Assembly (NCBI GenBank): GCA_024637115.1
Contig: JAGXFU010000011.1
Coordinates: forward strand, 1 to 64,000
DNA from: Actinomycetes bacterium
Lineage (GTDB): Bacteria; Actinomycetota; Coriobacteriia; Anaerosomatales; JAGXFU01
Direction of reading: 5' to 3'
Length of the DNA stretch: 64,000 bases
A model generated the notes under the pieces. That model ran no database searches, was not told where the DNA came from, and saw only the letters and a list, made by a program, of their open reading frames with translations. The position numbers were made by a program, and so were the translations under genes. Positions 8,328 through 17,639 of the stretch are shown piece after piece (the first letter of the stretch is position 1; the number at the start of each line of letters is the position of its first letter).

Positions 8328-9213
8328 GAATCGCCACAGCAGCGATCAGCGTGCCCGCACCCGGCCGCTCACCGAGCACAACAGCGGCCAGCACGAGCCC
8401 AAAGAGCGGCTGCGTGAACTGCACGCCGGCAACGCGGCTGATCCCACCCCTGGCGAGCGCCCAATACCAGGCGATGTAGCCGAGAATCGACGTAAGGATC
8501 GCAAGCACCAACACAGAACCCCACGCGGCTGTTCCGGCTACGGGTAACCCGTCGCGCGCGATCGACCACACGAATAGAGGCAACAGTGCTGCCGAGGCAA
8601 ACGCCACCCCCCAGAGCGTCGTCGACTGGCTCGAGTATCCGCGCTGTGAGAGACGGGCGCCCGCAACGTATCCCGTTGCACACACGAGCGCCGAGGCCAG
8701 CACGATCACATCGCCGGCAACGCTCGCACCCCCAACCGACCCGGCGGTTCTCCATACGATGATCGCCGCTTCGCCAACGAGAGCGATCGTGCATCCGGCG
8801 ACCCATGTCCAGCTCACGCGCCTGCGCTCGACCAGGGTCCCAAAGAGACTCGTGAAGACCGGAAGTGTTGCAAGAATCAGTGCTCCGTGCGTGGCTGATG
8901 TCTGCGCCTGTCCCACGGTGTAGACCAACGGGAAAGCCACGAATGCCGCAAGGCCCGAGTACCCGAGCAAAACGCGTCCGCGACGGGACTGTGGCAACGC
9001 CAAGCGCCACACGAGAACAAGGGGAACCGCGAGAAGGCCGGCAACCACGGTCCTCAGCATCCCGACCATCAGCGGGTCAATCTCAGTGGCCGCGATCTTG
9101 GAGAACATCGGCGTGCCGCCCCACACGACCATGACCAGAAGCGCAAGGACGATCGGATAGTACGGATGGTCTTTCGCGCGCGCGTGCGTGCTGCGTACGT
9201 GCGAGTAGTTCAC
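8287..9213 (-). CDS. EamA/RhaT-family DMT transporter
   Basis: A 308-residue ten-helix transporter on the minus strand. Half one ends with the usual LATLPVFTSLFGTLVERRRVSW block and half two with VQFTQPLFGLVLAAVVLGERPG, the classical EamA repeat endings with their conserved Glu. YIAWYWALARGGISRVAG is also typical. The GTG start at 9213 has AGGAG just upstream. It is convergent with the GNAT remnant, whose tail it overlaps by about 40 nt. The substrate is unknown; amino acids or drugs are usual for the family. Confidence 0.85.
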   Translation of the reverse strand: MNYSHVRSTHARAKDHPYYPIVLALLVMVVWGGTPMFSKIAATEIDPLMVGMLRTVVAGLLAVPLVLVWRLALPQSRRGRVLLGYSGLAAFVAFPLVYTVGQAQTSATHGALILATLPVFTSLFGTLVERRRVSWTWVAGCTIALVGEAAIIVWRTAGSVGGASVAGDVIVLASALVCATGYVAGARLSQRGYSSQSTTLWGVAFASAALLPLFVWSIARDGLPVAGTAAWGSVLVLAILTSILGYIAWYWALARGGISRVAGVQFTQPLFGLVLAAVVLGERPGAGTLIAAVAILSGAWMVRSAAKV

Positions 9214-9330
9214 AGGGCTCCTCGGCAGGTGAGGGGGGTGTGGAAACGTCTACTATAGGTCAACGTGCGTGCAGGTTCACGCGGCACGGTGGTGAACACC
9301 AAGGGGGCTCGCCAAATCCGCGTCAACAGG

Positions 9331-9336
9331 TACAAT
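9331..9336 (+). promoter_or_regulatory. Candidate -10 for citrate synthase
   Basis: TACAAT about 75 nt before the gltA start in the 198-nt gap between divergent genes. No recognisable -35 lies 16-18 nt upstream. A GTTCAC/GTGAAC inverted repeat (9275-9280 and 9292-9297) nearby could be an operator. Confidence 0.3.
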
Positions 9337-9411
9337 CTATTCTCAACCCCACGTCCACCGACGGTGTTCTATAGGTCTCGATGACACCGCCAGACCGGAA
9401 GGGTCCATCAC

Positions 9412-10806
9412 ATGACACCTAACGCGGATAGCCGCGCGGCAACAAATGAAACGGACGCACCAGCCTCGGAAACGATCTTTGACCGCTGGTCGCGTCTCGC
9501 AGAATCGAGCAGCATCGTAGATCCCGCACTCTATGCGGAATACGACGTCAAGCGGGGTCTGAGAGACGCGCACGGCAAAGGCGTTCTTGCAGGTCTCACC
9601 ATGATCGGCGACGTTGTCGGCACCACGCTCGACGGCGATACTCCGGTTCCGGCACCCGGTCAACTCCTGTATCGAGGCATCGAGATCTCAAACCTCGTGG
9701 ACGGCTTCACGGCCGACGATCGCCTTGGCTTTGAGGAGACCGCGTACCTCATCTTGTTTGGCAGCCTTCCCGACGCCGCTGAGCTCGCACAGTTCACCGA
9801 GCGTCTGGCGGAGCACCGCGTGATCCCGCAGCACTTTGTCCACGATGCCGTCCTGCGCATGCCAAGCCGCGACATCATGAACGCGATGGCACGCAGCGTT
9901 CTCGGGATGTACGTTCTCGACGGCAATCCCGACGAGACATCGGTGCGCAACCTGCTGTGGCAGAGCCTGCAGCTCATTGCATGCTTCCCCGTGCTCGCTG
10001 TCTACTCGTACCAGGCCTACATGCATCACTTTCACCAGCGCAGCCTGGTGATTCACAGTCCCAAGGCGGAACTGTCGGCTGCGGAGAACTTCCTGCACAT
10101 GTTGCGTCCGGACTCCAACTACACGGACCTCGAGGCCAAACTTCTCGATATGACCCTCGTGCTTCAGGCTGAGCACGGCGGCGGCAACAACTCCACATTC
10201 ACCACGCACGTGGTGTCGTCATCGGGCACCGACACATACTCCGCAATCGCGGCCTCGCTCGGATCGCTCAAGGGCCCGCGCCACGGTGGTGCAAACATCA
10301 AGGTCGCAGCCATGTTCGAAGACATCAAGGCGAACGTGAAGGATTGGACGAACGAGACCGAGCTGCACGACTACTTCGTCAAGGTGCTCAGCAAGCAGGC
10401 ATTCGATGGGTCAGGCCTCGTATACGGCATGGGCCACCCGGTCTACTCGATCTCAGACCCACGGACATCGATCCTTCGCCACTATGCGGAGAGTCTTGCA
10501 AAAGAGAAGGGTCTCGAAGAGGAGTTCGAGCTCCATGTGAAGGTCGAGCGAATCGCTGCCGAGGCCATCAGCGAGTCTCGGCGCGTCTACAAGGGAGTAA
10601 GCGCGAATGTGGACTTCTACTCCGGATTCGTCTACACCATGCTCGATATTCCACAGGAACTCTTTACGCCGCTATTTGCAATTGCGCGAATCGTGGGCTG
10701 GAGCGCACATCGCATCGAGCAACTGGCAAACGCCGGCAAGATCATGCGCCCTGCGTACAAGAGCGTTGCGCCTCGACGCGAGTACACACCGCTGACCGAG
10801 CGGTAA
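9412..10806 (+). CDS. gltA: Citrate synthase
   Basis: A 464-residue cytosolic enzyme condensing acetyl-CoA and oxaloacetate, the entry to the citrate cycle or to glutamate synthesis. Catalytic residues can be matched to E. coli: H291 in KGPRHGGAN (H264), H342 in GMGHPVY (H305) and D401 in NVDFYSGF (D362). AEHGGGNNSTFT at 253-264 is the usual preceding block. A 2-methylcitrate synthase role cannot be excluded. It carries an N-terminal extension of about 40 residues. ATG at 9412 has GGAAGGG upstream. It stands alone with its own upstream gap and is followed by the rimP promoter. Confidence 0.93.
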   Translation: MTPNADSRAATNETDAPASETIFDRWSRLAESSSIVDPALYAEYDVKRGLRDAHGKGVLAGLTMIGDVVGTTLDGDTPVPAPGQLLYRGIEISNLVDGFTADDRLGFEETAYLILFGSLPDAAELAQFTERLAEHRVIPQHFVHDAVLRMPSRDIMNAMARSVLGMYVLDGNPDETSVRNLLWQSLQLIACFPVLAVYSYQAYMHHFHQRSLVIHSPKAELSAAENFLHMLRPDSNYTDLEAKLLDMTLVLQAEHGGGNNSTFTTHVVSSSGTDTYSAIAASLGSLKGPRHGGANIKVAAMFEDIKANVKDWTNETELHDYFVKVLSKQAFDGSGLVYGMGHPVYSISDPRTSILRHYAESLAKEKGLEEEFELHVKVERIAAEAISESRRVYKGVSANVDFYSGFVYTMLDIPQELFTPLFAIARIVGWSAHRIEQLANAGKIMRPAYKSVAPRREYTPLTER

Positions 10807-10853
10807 GGGCTTCAACAGGGCCGGCGAAACGGCGGGTCCTATACATACTTTCT

Positions 10854-10882
10854 TTGACCCGCCACCAGCGCTGGGGTAAAAT
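10854..10882 (+). promoter_or_regulatory. Sigma-70-type promoter of the rimP-nusA-infB operon
   Basis: TTGACC (10854-10859), a 17-nt spacer and TAAAAT (10877-10882) form a near-consensus vegetative promoter. The predicted start of transcription is at about 10889, leaving a leader of about 72 nt before rimP. Confidence 0.8.
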
Positions 10883-10912
10883 CACTCAGGTCGACAGGAA
10901 GTTTCTTGCGAG

Positions 10913-10937
10913 AAGTGGGTAACCCCCGCTTTTTTTC
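10913..10937 (+). terminator. Terminator-like hairpin in the rimP leader (possible attenuator)
   Basis: The arms AAGTGGG (10913-10919) and CCCGCTT (10925-10931), closed by a 5-nt loop, are followed by an uninterrupted T run at 10930-10936. It lies between the operon promoter and the rimP ribosome site (AAGGAGG, 10944-10950), so it would stop transcription before the first gene unless read through. Control by the encoded NusA is a plausible inference. Confidence 0.6.
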
Positions 10938-10960
10938 GTCTGGAAGGAGGTTTTACCGGT

Positions 10961-11452
10961 ATGAGAGCATCACTTGCCAATACGGTTGAAGCGCTGCTCA
11001 CACCCATCGCACAACGCGAAGGGTTCGAACTCGTGGCGGTAGACACCGCAGGCGGACACAAGCAACCTGTCGTCCGTGTGTACCTGGACCAAGAAGGTGG
11101 CGTCAATCTCGATGCGATCGCCTCGGCAAGTTTCTGGATCTCTGAAGCGCTCGATGAACGCGAAGACATCCTCAAAGGGGCATACACGCTCGAAGTCTCC
11201 TCGCCCGGGATTGACCGGCCACTGCGAAAGCTCACCGATTTCGAGCGCTTTGCGGGTAGCCAGATCAAACTCAAGACCGTACCTGCCGAGGGACGCACGA
11301 CATACACTGGCACGCTTCTCGCCGTAGAAGGCGAAGATGTGGTGCTCGAAACCGATGCCGGAGAAAAGGTCCATATCCCGCATGGTGCGATTTCGAAAGC
11401 GCACCTCAAAGGCGATGTGGACTTCAAGCAGAAAGGGGCAGGCCAGTCATGA
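10961..11452 (+). CDS. rimP: Ribosome maturation factor RimP
   Basis: A 163-residue cytoplasmic factor needed for 30S subunit assembly. The N-terminal domain (1-85) includes FELVAVDTAGG and VVRVYLDQEGGVNLDAIA; YTLEVSSPGIDRPL is the family signature; and a small C-terminal SH3-like barrel follows (RTTYTGTLLAVEGEDVVLETDAG). ATG at 10961 has a strong AAGGAGG 10 nt upstream. First gene of the translation operon; it overlaps nusA by 4 nt. Confidence 0.95.
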   Translation: MRASLANTVEALLTPIAQREGFELVAVDTAGGHKQPVVRVYLDQEGGVNLDAIASASFWISEALDEREDILKGAYTLEVSSPGIDRPLRKLTDFERFAGSQIKLKTVPAEGRTTYTGTLLAVEGEDVVLETDAGEKVHIPHGAISKAHLKGDVDFKQKGAGQS

Positions 11453-12594
11453 GTTCAGAGTTGATGGAGGCCTTGAAGGCGCTTGCCGCCGAGAAGAGTA
11501 TCGACGAGCTCGAAATGCTCGATAAGCTCGAAATGCAGCTTGCTGCGACATACCGCCGGATGATGGATCTGGAAAACGAGACGCGCGTGGTACTCGATCG
11601 TGAGACCGGTCGCATCTACGTCTACGAGCTGATTCCTGTTGGCGGAACCGAAGAAGAGCCCGTCTTTGAGGAGAAGGACATCACTCCCAAGGATGTGAGC
11701 CGAATCGCTGCGCAGGCCGCAAAGTCGGTGATCACGCAGACGATTCGCGAGGCCGAGCGCGACCAGGTCTATGACGAGTACAACGATCGCGTTGGCGAAT
11801 CGGTGACCGGCACTGTTCAGCAGTCGGACAGCCGCTACACCCTCATCAAGCTCCGCGAGGGCGTTGAAGCGTTGCTGCCTCCGAGCGAGCAGCCCCACAA
11901 CGAGCGCTACGATCACAACCAGCGCATCAAGGCCTACATCATCGAGGTTCGCAAGACCTCGAATGAGCCTTCGATCGTGGTATCCCGTACACACCCGGGT
12001 CTCATCCGTCGCCTCTTTGAGCTCGAGGTGCCCGAGATTTATGACGGCATCGTTGAGATCAAGAGCGTTGCGCGCGAGCCGGGTATGCGCTCCAAGATCG
12101 CTGTATCCAGCCGCGAGTCCGGTCTCGACCCGGTTGGGGCGTGCGTTGGGCCCAAGGGCTCTCGCGTGCGCATGATCGTGAGCGAGCTGAGAGGCGAGCG
12201 CATCGATGTGGTGCCGTGGAACGAGGATGCCGCGACCTACGTTGCCAATGCATTGTCTCCCGCAAAGGTATCTCGCGTCATCGCGAACGAAGCCTCCCAT
12301 ACCGCAACAGTGATCGTGCCCAATGACCAGCTGTCACTCGCTATTGGCAAAGAGGGCCAGAATGCGCGGCTCGCTGCCAAGCTTACGGGCTGGAGAATCG
12401 ATATCAAGAGCCAGATGCAAGCTGCCGAGCAGGGTATTGCTTCGGCAGGGCTCTCTGGCGAAGAAGGCGGTCCTGAAGAGGAGCGCGACGGTCGTTGTGT
12501 GGCTGTGACGAGTTCCGGACTGCGGTGCCGCAACAAAGCGGTGCCCGACAATGTCTACTGTCGCATCCACGCTAAGGAGGCGCCTGCCGAGTGA
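11449..12594 (+). CDS. nusA: Transcription factor NusA with a Cys3His C-terminal tail
   Basis: A 381-residue RNA polymerase factor for pausing, termination and antitermination. Order: N-terminal polymerase-binding domain (1-125), S1 domain (about 128-195, [18 protein letters not shown]), KH1 (about 220-270, [17 protein letters not shown]) and KH2 (about 285-330, [20 protein letters not shown]). After this an acidic linker leads to an unusual tail with C350, C360, C371 and H374 (CX9CX10CX2H), which looks like a small zinc-binding knuckle not found in E. coli or B. subtilis NusA. The start overlaps the rimP stop (ATGA). Confidence 0.95.
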   Translation: MSSELMEALKALAAEKSIDELEMLDKLEMQLAATYRRMMDLENETRVVLDRETGRIYVYELIPVGGTEEEPVFEEKDITPKDVSRIAAQAAKSVITQTIREAERDQVYDEYNDRVGESVTGTVQQSDSRYTLIKLREGVEALLPPSEQPHNERYDHNQRIKAYIIEVRKTSNEPSIVVSRTHPGLIRRLFELEVPEIYDGIVEIKSVAREPGMRSKIAVSSRESGLDPVGACVGPKGSRVRMIVSELRGERIDVVPWNEDAATYVANALSPAKVSRVIANEASHTATVIVPNDQLSLAIGKEGQNARLAAKLTGWRIDIKSQMQAAEQGIASAGLSGEEGGPEEERDGRCVAVTSSGLRCRNKAVPDNVYCRIHAKEAPAE

Positions 12595-12890
12595 TGAAGG
12601 CACGCAAGACTCCACTGCGCACGTGCATTGGATGCCGGGTCGGTTCGGACAAACAAGACCTGGTACGGATTGTTCGTGCAGCCGACGGACATGTCGAGGT
12701 TGATCCCTCTGGCAAGGCCAACGGTCGTGGAGCGTATGTGTGCCGGAAGGCCGAGTGTTTCGACTCGGCCGTGCAGCGCAGGCGTATTGACTCGGCCCTG
12801 CGGGTACGTCTCAAGGATGACGACAACGACAGACTCAGACGAGAGTTCAACGAGGCCCTTGATGCCTCGAAACAAGGGAGTGACGCGTAA
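12594..12890 (+). CDS. ylxR: YlxR (DUF448) family nucleic-acid-binding protein
   Basis: A 98-residue basic protein with the family signature RTCIGCRVGSDK, then LVRIVRAADGHVEVDPSGKANGRGAYVC and ECFDSAVQRRR. YlxR lies between nusA and infB in most Gram-positives; it has been linked to RNA or RNase P binding, but its role is not settled. ATG at 12594 overlaps the nusA TGA, and an in-frame GTG at 12591 is the alternative. AAGGAGG is at 12574-12580. Confidence 0.9.
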   Translation: MKARKTPLRTCIGCRVGSDKQDLVRIVRAADGHVEVDPSGKANGRGAYVCRKAECFDSAVQRRRIDSALRVRLKDDDNDRLRREFNEALDASKQGSDA

Positions 12891-12892
12891 GT

Positions 12893-15331
12893 ATGTCAAG
12901 CATGAGAGTCCATGAGCTTGCCAAGGAATTCGGGATGAGTTCGAAAGAGCTCCTCGACCACCTGGCGGAGCTCAAGATACCAGCCAAGAATCACGCGTCG
13001 ACCCTTGTCGAAGCGTACGTGGACAAGATCCGCAAGGATCTCGGTCCGATCATTGCCGAGCGCCAGGCTGTCCTAGAGATAGAGCGCAAGGCCGAAGAAG
13101 AGATCGAGCGCAAGCGACTCGAGGTCGAAGAGGCCGAGCGCAAGGCCCGCGACGATGAGCGCCGCAAGCTCGAAGCCGAGGAGCGCGCACGTCGCGAGGC
13201 TGAGCAGAAGGCCAAAGACGAGGCCGAAGCCGCAACCCGCAAAGCCGAAGAAGAGGCGCGCGCCAAGGCCGAGGCAGAAGCCGCCGCTTTGGCCAAGGCT
13301 GTCGAGGCAGCGAACGCCGCTGCCGCTGCCGAGCGTGCCGAGAAGGAATCACAAGACTCAGTCAAGTTCGAGAAGGACGAGGCCGATCGCTATCGCAAGA
13401 TGGCCCAGGAGGCCGAAGCGCAGTCACGCCAGAAGGTCATCGACCAGGCCAAGGCTGCAGTCGCTGCCGCTCAGGCGGACACCGGAAAGCGCAAGCAGAA
13501 GAAGCAGAAGCGAGCCGAGGTCCAGGCTGCACAGGCCGCCGAGGTAGCCGAGAAGAAGGAAGCGGTCGCTTCCACCGAAGGCGAAGGCGCCATTGTCACC
13601 GTCACCGAGGGCGTCACGGTTGGCGAGTTCGCCGAAGCCCTCGACCTGCCTCCCAACGAGATCATCAAGCGTCTGATGCTTCTCGGTCAGCCCATGACCG
13701 TGAACCAGCCCATGATGTCCGACATCGTTGAGGTCATCGCCGATGACCTCAATCGTTCCGTGAAGGTCGTCTCTCCGGAAGAAGAGGCCGGCTGGACGTT
13801 CGAAGATGCAGAAGAAGACCTCAAGCCGCGCTCACCGGTCGTTACTGTCATGGGTCACGTTGACCACGGCAAGACCTCGCTGCTCGATGCGATTCGCGAA
13901 ACGGGTGTCGCCGACACCGAGGCGGGCGGCATCACCCAGCACATCGGTGCGTCGCTCGCATATCACGGTGGCAAGCGCATTACCTTCGTTGACACCCCCG
14001 GTCACGAGGCGTTCACCGCCATGCGTGCCCGTGGCGCGAACATCACCGACGTTGTCGTACTCGTTGTCGCAGCCGACGACGGCGTTATGCCACAGACGGT
14101 CGAAGCGATCCATCACGCCAAGGCCGCAGGCGTACCGATCATCGTAGCGGTCAACAAGATCGACAAGGAAGGCGCTGATCCGAGTCGCGTTCGCCAGGAA
14201 CTCACCGAGCATGAGGTACTTGCCGAGGAGTGGGGCGGAGCGAACATCTTTGTCGATGTATCCGCCAAGCAGCGCACTGGCATCCAGGATCTGCTCGAGA
14301 ACATCCTGCTGATCGCAGAGTTCGAAGACCTCAAGGCCAATCCCGATACCTTCGCCAGTGGCGTTGTGATCGAAGCCAAGCTCGACCGTGGCCGCGGTCC
14401 GGTCGCCACCGTGCTCGTACAGCGCGGCACGCTCAACATCGGCGACGCAGTCGTTGCCGGCAAGAGCCACGGTCGCGTCCGTGCACTCATCGACCCGCTC
14501 GGTCACCAGACCAAGACCGCGGGTCCCGCCGATCCCGTCGAGATCGTCGGCCTCTCATGCGTTCCGAGCGCCGGTGACGAGTTCCGTGTCTTTGCCGATG
14601 AGCGTGACGCTCGCAACCTGGCCGAGGAGCGCGCACTCAAACAGCGCCTGCTCGCCCAGGAGAAGAAGACCCACGTCTCCCTCGAAGACCTGTTCGCCCG
14701 TATCCAGGAGGGCGAGCTCAAGGATCTCAACCTCCTCGTCAAGGCAGACGTCCAGGGATCGATCGAGGCCCTCAAAGACGCGCTCGACAAGATGGATCAG
14801 TCCGAGGTCCGCATCAACATGCTGCACAGCGGAGTCGGCGGCATCACCGAGACCGACGTCTCGCTGGCAGACGCATCCGACGCGATCATCATCGGCTTCA
14901 ACGTGCGTCCTGAGCCCAAGGCTAAGGCGCTCGCCGAGAAGGAGAATGTCGATATCCGCCTGTACCGCGTCATCTATCAGGCGATCGAAGAGATCAACGC
15001 TGCACGCGTTGGTATGCTCGCCCCTGACTTCAAAGAAGAGGACACAGCCCGCGTTGAGATTCGCGAACTGTTCCGTGCACCCAAGACCGGGGTTATTGCC
15101 GGCTGCTTCGTTACCGAAGGCGAGATCCATCGCGATGACAAGATCCGCATCGTGCGCGACGGCACCGTCATCTACGAAGGCAAGCTCAGCTCGCTTCGTC
15201 GCTTCAAAGACGATGTGAAGAGCGTCAAGGGTGGCTATGAGTGCGGCCTTACCATCGCCGGATTCCAGGACATCAAGGAAGGCGACGTCATCGAAGGCTA
15301 CAAGGTCATCGAAGTCGCGCGCCTGGTATAG
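12893..15331 (+). CDS. infB: Translation initiation factor IF-2
   Basis: An 812-residue GTPase that brings initiator tRNA to the 30S subunit. First IF2_N motif at 1-50 ([18 protein letters not shown]), then a charged Ala/Glu/Lys/Arg helix (about 55-230), a second IF2_N domain (about 240-295), the GTPase with G1 GHVDHGKTS at 321-329, VDTPGHEAF (G3) and NKID (G4), then the beta-barrel and C-terminal fMet-tRNA-binding domains. ATG at 12893 follows the ylxR stop by 2 nt. The charged helix is coding low complexity, not a DNA repeat. Confidence 0.97.
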   Translation: MSSMRVHELAKEFGMSSKELLDHLAELKIPAKNHASTLVEAYVDKIRKDLGPIIAERQAVLEIERKAEEEIERKRLEVEEAERKARDDERRKLEAEERARREAEQKAKDEAEAATRKAEEEARAKAEAEAAALAKAVEAANAAAAAERAEKESQDSVKFEKDEADRYRKMAQEAEAQSRQKVIDQAKAAVAAAQADTGKRKQKKQKRAEVQAAQAAEVAEKKEAVASTEGEGAIVTVTEGVTVGEFAEALDLPPNEIIKRLMLLGQPMTVNQPMMSDIVEVIADDLNRSVKVVSPEEEAGWTFEDAEEDLKPRSPVVTVMGHVDHGKTSLLDAIRETGVADTEAGGITQHIGASLAYHGGKRITFVDTPGHEAFTAMRARGANITDVVVLVVAADDGVMPQTVEAIHHAKAAGVPIIVAVNKIDKEGADPSRVRQELTEHEVLAEEWGGANIFVDVSAKQRTGIQDLLENILLIAEFEDLKANPDTFASGVVIEAKLDRGRGPVATVLVQRGTLNIGDAVVAGKSHGRVRALIDPLGHQTKTAGPADPVEIVGLSCVPSAGDEFRVFADERDARNLAEERALKQRLLAQEKKTHVSLEDLFARIQEGELKDLNLLVKADVQGSIEALKDALDKMDQSEVRINMLHSGVGGITETDVSLADASDAIIIGFNVRPEPKAKALAEKENVDIRLYRVIYQAIEEINAARVGMLAPDFKEEDTARVEIRELFRAPKTGVIAGCFVTEGEIHRDDKIRIVRDGTVIYEGKLSSLRRFKDDVKSVKGGYECGLTIAGFQDIKEGDVIEGYKVIEVARLV

Positions 15332-15340
15332 GAATATCTT

Positions 15341-15745
15341 ATGAAGCAGAGTCCCAGAACCCGCCAGCTTGGTGAGACGCTCCGTGAGGTTATCGCAACG
15401 ATTCTCATGACGGAGATCGCAGATCCCCGTCTTGAGTTCGTTACGGTGACCGCGGCGCGTGTGAGCACCGACCTGACTGTGGCCAACGTCTATGTGACCG
15501 CACACGGTGGCGAGGAGCGCTACGCCGAAGTCATGGAAGGCCTTGAGTCAGCCAAGGGTCGCATCCGATTGCTCGTTGGCCAGCGCGTGAAGATGCGCTT
15601 CAACCCTGAGCTGCGCTTCTTCATCGACGAGACCGTCGACGCGAGTCAGCGCATGACCGAAGCACTCAAGAACGTGCCACCCACCCTCGCCGCAGAACGT
15701 GCGGACGAGGGGGAGGCCGCGCCCGACGACTCCTCAACCGAATAG
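15341..15745 (+). CDS. rbfA: Ribosome-binding factor A
   Basis: A 134-residue KH-like factor for 16S rRNA 5'-end maturation. It starts KQSPRTRQLGETLREVIATIL, has DPRLEFVTVTAARVSTDLTVANVYV and ends the core with MRFNPELRFFIDETVDAS, all standard for RbfA. An acidic tail of about 25 residues follows. Starts 9 nt after infB. Confidence 0.95.
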   Translation: MKQSPRTRQLGETLREVIATILMTEIADPRLEFVTVTAARVSTDLTVANVYVTAHGGEERYAEVMEGLESAKGRIRLLVGQRVKMRFNPELRFFIDETVDASQRMTEALKNVPPTLAAERADEGEAAPDDSSTE

Positions 15746-15757
15746 GGGGAGGCTGCG

Positions 15758-16723
15758 GTGAGCACTCCGTACCACCGCGCTGCCGTGATGCTTCGTCATG
15801 CGCAATCTGTGATCGTCTGCGGTCATGTACGCCCTGATGGGGACGCGATCGGCTCCGTGCTTGCGCTTACCTTAGCGCTTCGCGACGCCGGGATTGCGGC
15901 GATCCCGACCTTGGCCGATAGCGGGACGCACCCGCCCAAAACCTACGCATTCCTTCCGGGAGTCGCGCTCTTTGCTCCTGTCTCCGAACTTGAGACTCCC
16001 GATGTCTTTGTGGCACTCGACACACCCAATCTTGAGCGCCTCGGTGATGCGGCCGATATCGCCCGCGCGGCGGAGACGACCATCGTGATCGACCATCACC
16101 CCGACAACGCTGAGTTCGGCACCGTGAACGTGGTGGACCACACCATGGCGGCGAGCAGCCAACTCGTGTGGCATCTGCTCGAGCGCCTCGAGATTGCTCC
16201 GTCCCCGGAAGTAGCACTGTGCTGCTATGTGGGACTTATGACCGACACCGGTCGCTTCCAGTTCGATAACACAACCCCTGAGACACTCCGCGATGCCGCA
16301 TCTATGCTCGAAGCGGGTGTCTCCCCGGCAGAAGCCTCACGCCTCGTCTTTCAGGAACGCAGCGCAGGCTCGCTTGCGCTCCAGGCACGAGCGATGTCCC
16401 GCATCGAGGTCGTCAACGACGGACATGTTGCCATGAGTTGGATTGCCGACGCCGACTATCAGGAGACGGGCGCGCTGCCCGAAGATTCTGAATATCTCGC
16501 CGACGCCGTGCGCGAGATCGGCGGCGTGGACGTCGTGGTCGTTCTCCGCCTCATTGAGGGTGAGATCCGCGGCAATCTACGGGCAAAGACCGGCTTTGAC
16601 GTGAGCGCGGTGGCCCGCGACCTCGGAGGCGGAGGACACGTTGCAGCCGCCGGCTTCACATTCCAGGGCACACGCGAGGAACTGCTCCCTCTGCTTCTCG
16701 CCAAACTACCCGGAGGCCGCTAA
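15758..16723 (+). CDS. nrnA: DHH-family oligoribonuclease / pAp phosphatase (NrnA)
   Basis: A 321-residue enzyme that degrades short RNA oligomers and dephosphorylates 3'-phosphoadenosine 5'-phosphate. Metal ligands: H23, D27 and D29 in CGHVRPDGDAIGS, and the DHH triad at 112-114 (VIDHHPDN). LMTDTGRFQFDNT and the C-terminal DHHA1 motif GGGGHVAAAGF complete the family. The GTG start at 15758 has GGGGGAGG upstream. It takes the place nrnA also has between rbfA and truB in many Gram-positives. Confidence 0.93.
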   Translation: MSTPYHRAAVMLRHAQSVIVCGHVRPDGDAIGSVLALTLALRDAGIAAIPTLADSGTHPPKTYAFLPGVALFAPVSELETPDVFVALDTPNLERLGDAADIARAAETTIVIDHHPDNAEFGTVNVVDHTMAASSQLVWHLLERLEIAPSPEVALCCYVGLMTDTGRFQFDNTTPETLRDAASMLEAGVSPAEASRLVFQERSAGSLALQARAMSRIEVVNDGHVAMSWIADADYQETGALPEDSEYLADAVREIGGVDVVVVLRLIEGEIRGNLRAKTGFDVSAVARDLGGGGHVAAAGFTFQGTREELLPLLLAKLPGGR

Positions 16724-16724
16724 G

Positions 16725-17639
16725 GTGGCCCGGCGAGGAGCCACAGATCTCTCAGGAATCCTTGCGCTCGACAAGCCGGCAGGAATGACCAGCCATGATG
16801 TTGTGAGTGCTGTTCGTCGCGCCACCGGCGAGAAGCGTGTGGGTCATGCCGGAACGCTCGATCCGATGGCGACCGGCGTCCTCGTTGTCCTCGTGGGTCC
16901 CGCAACCCGCCTTGCCTCGTACCTGACGGCAGCGGAGAAGTCGTACGAGGCGCGCATCGTGTTTGGCTCCGAGACGGACACCGACGATGCCGAGGGCGAA
17001 GTCATTCGATCGGCACCTGTCCCATCTGAGCTCTCCACTGAGATCGGCGCCATGCCCCACGTCGCTGCACTCGTTGGAACATACGAGCAGGTACCGCCGG
17101 CATTCTCGGCAATCAAGCGCAACGGTGTGACGGCGCATCGAGCCGCCCGCGCAGGAAACGCGCTTGAGCTCGAGGCACGCACGATCACCGTGACCGACGC
17201 ACTTCTCATGGGCGTCGAACCCGGACCTCCGATCGCGTGGAACATCTCCGTTCGAGTCTCAAAGGGAACCTATATCCGAGCCATAGCCCGCGACCTCGGT
17301 AGAGAACTGGGCACGGTGGCGCATCTGGGCTCACTTCGCCGCACCACCAGCGGCGCGATCGAGATCGGGCGCTCCCATGCATTGTCGGCAATCACGGATT
17401 CCGATACTGATATCAACTCGCTGTTCACCCCCGCCGCGAGCATCTTGGGGTTGGCCATCGTGGAACTCGATGACTCCGGTGCCCAGGCTGTTGCGGTGGG
17501 CAGGTCTCTTCCACTGCAGCCTCCGGTTCCGCTGGGTCAGGCCGTAACCCTGACGCACCAAGGCAGGGTAGTGGCGATATATACTCGTAGCGCCGCTGGC
17601 CTCAAGCCGGCTGTAGTCATCTTGGGAGGAGTCACGTGA
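16725..17639 (+). CDS. truB: tRNA pseudouridine(55) synthase TruB
   Basis: A 304-residue enzyme making pseudouridine 55 in the tRNA T-loop. The motif GHAGTLDPMATGVL carries the catalytic Asp; LDKPAGMTSHDVV and YEQVPPAFSAIKRNG are further signatures, and a C-terminal PUA-like part follows. GTG at 16725, one base after the nrnA TAA, is chosen because GGAGG lies at 16712-16716. A longer in-frame extension upstream overlaps nrnA and is shadow. Overlaps ribF by 4 nt. Confidence 0.94.
   Translation: MARRGATDLSGILALDKPAGMTSHDVVSAVRRATGEKRVGHAGTLDPMATGVLVVLVGPATRLASYLTAAEKSYEARIVFGSETDTDDAEGEVIRSAPVPSELSTEIGAMPHVAALVGTYEQVPPAFSAIKRNGVTAHRAARAGNALELEARTITVTDALLMGVEPGPPIAWNISVRVSKGTYIRAIARDLGRELGTVAHLGSLRRTTSGAIEIGRSHALSAITDSDTDINSLFTPAASILGLAIVELDDSGAQAVAVGRSLPLQPPVPLGQAVTLTHQGRVVAIYTRSAAGLKPAVVILGGVT

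Noticed and set aside
13070-13600. Apparent repeats in infB
   Set aside because: They are low-complexity codons for the charged helix, not DNA repeats.
14555-15505. Long minus-strand ORF opposite infB/rbfA
   Set aside because: Antisense shadow; composition mirrors infB codons.
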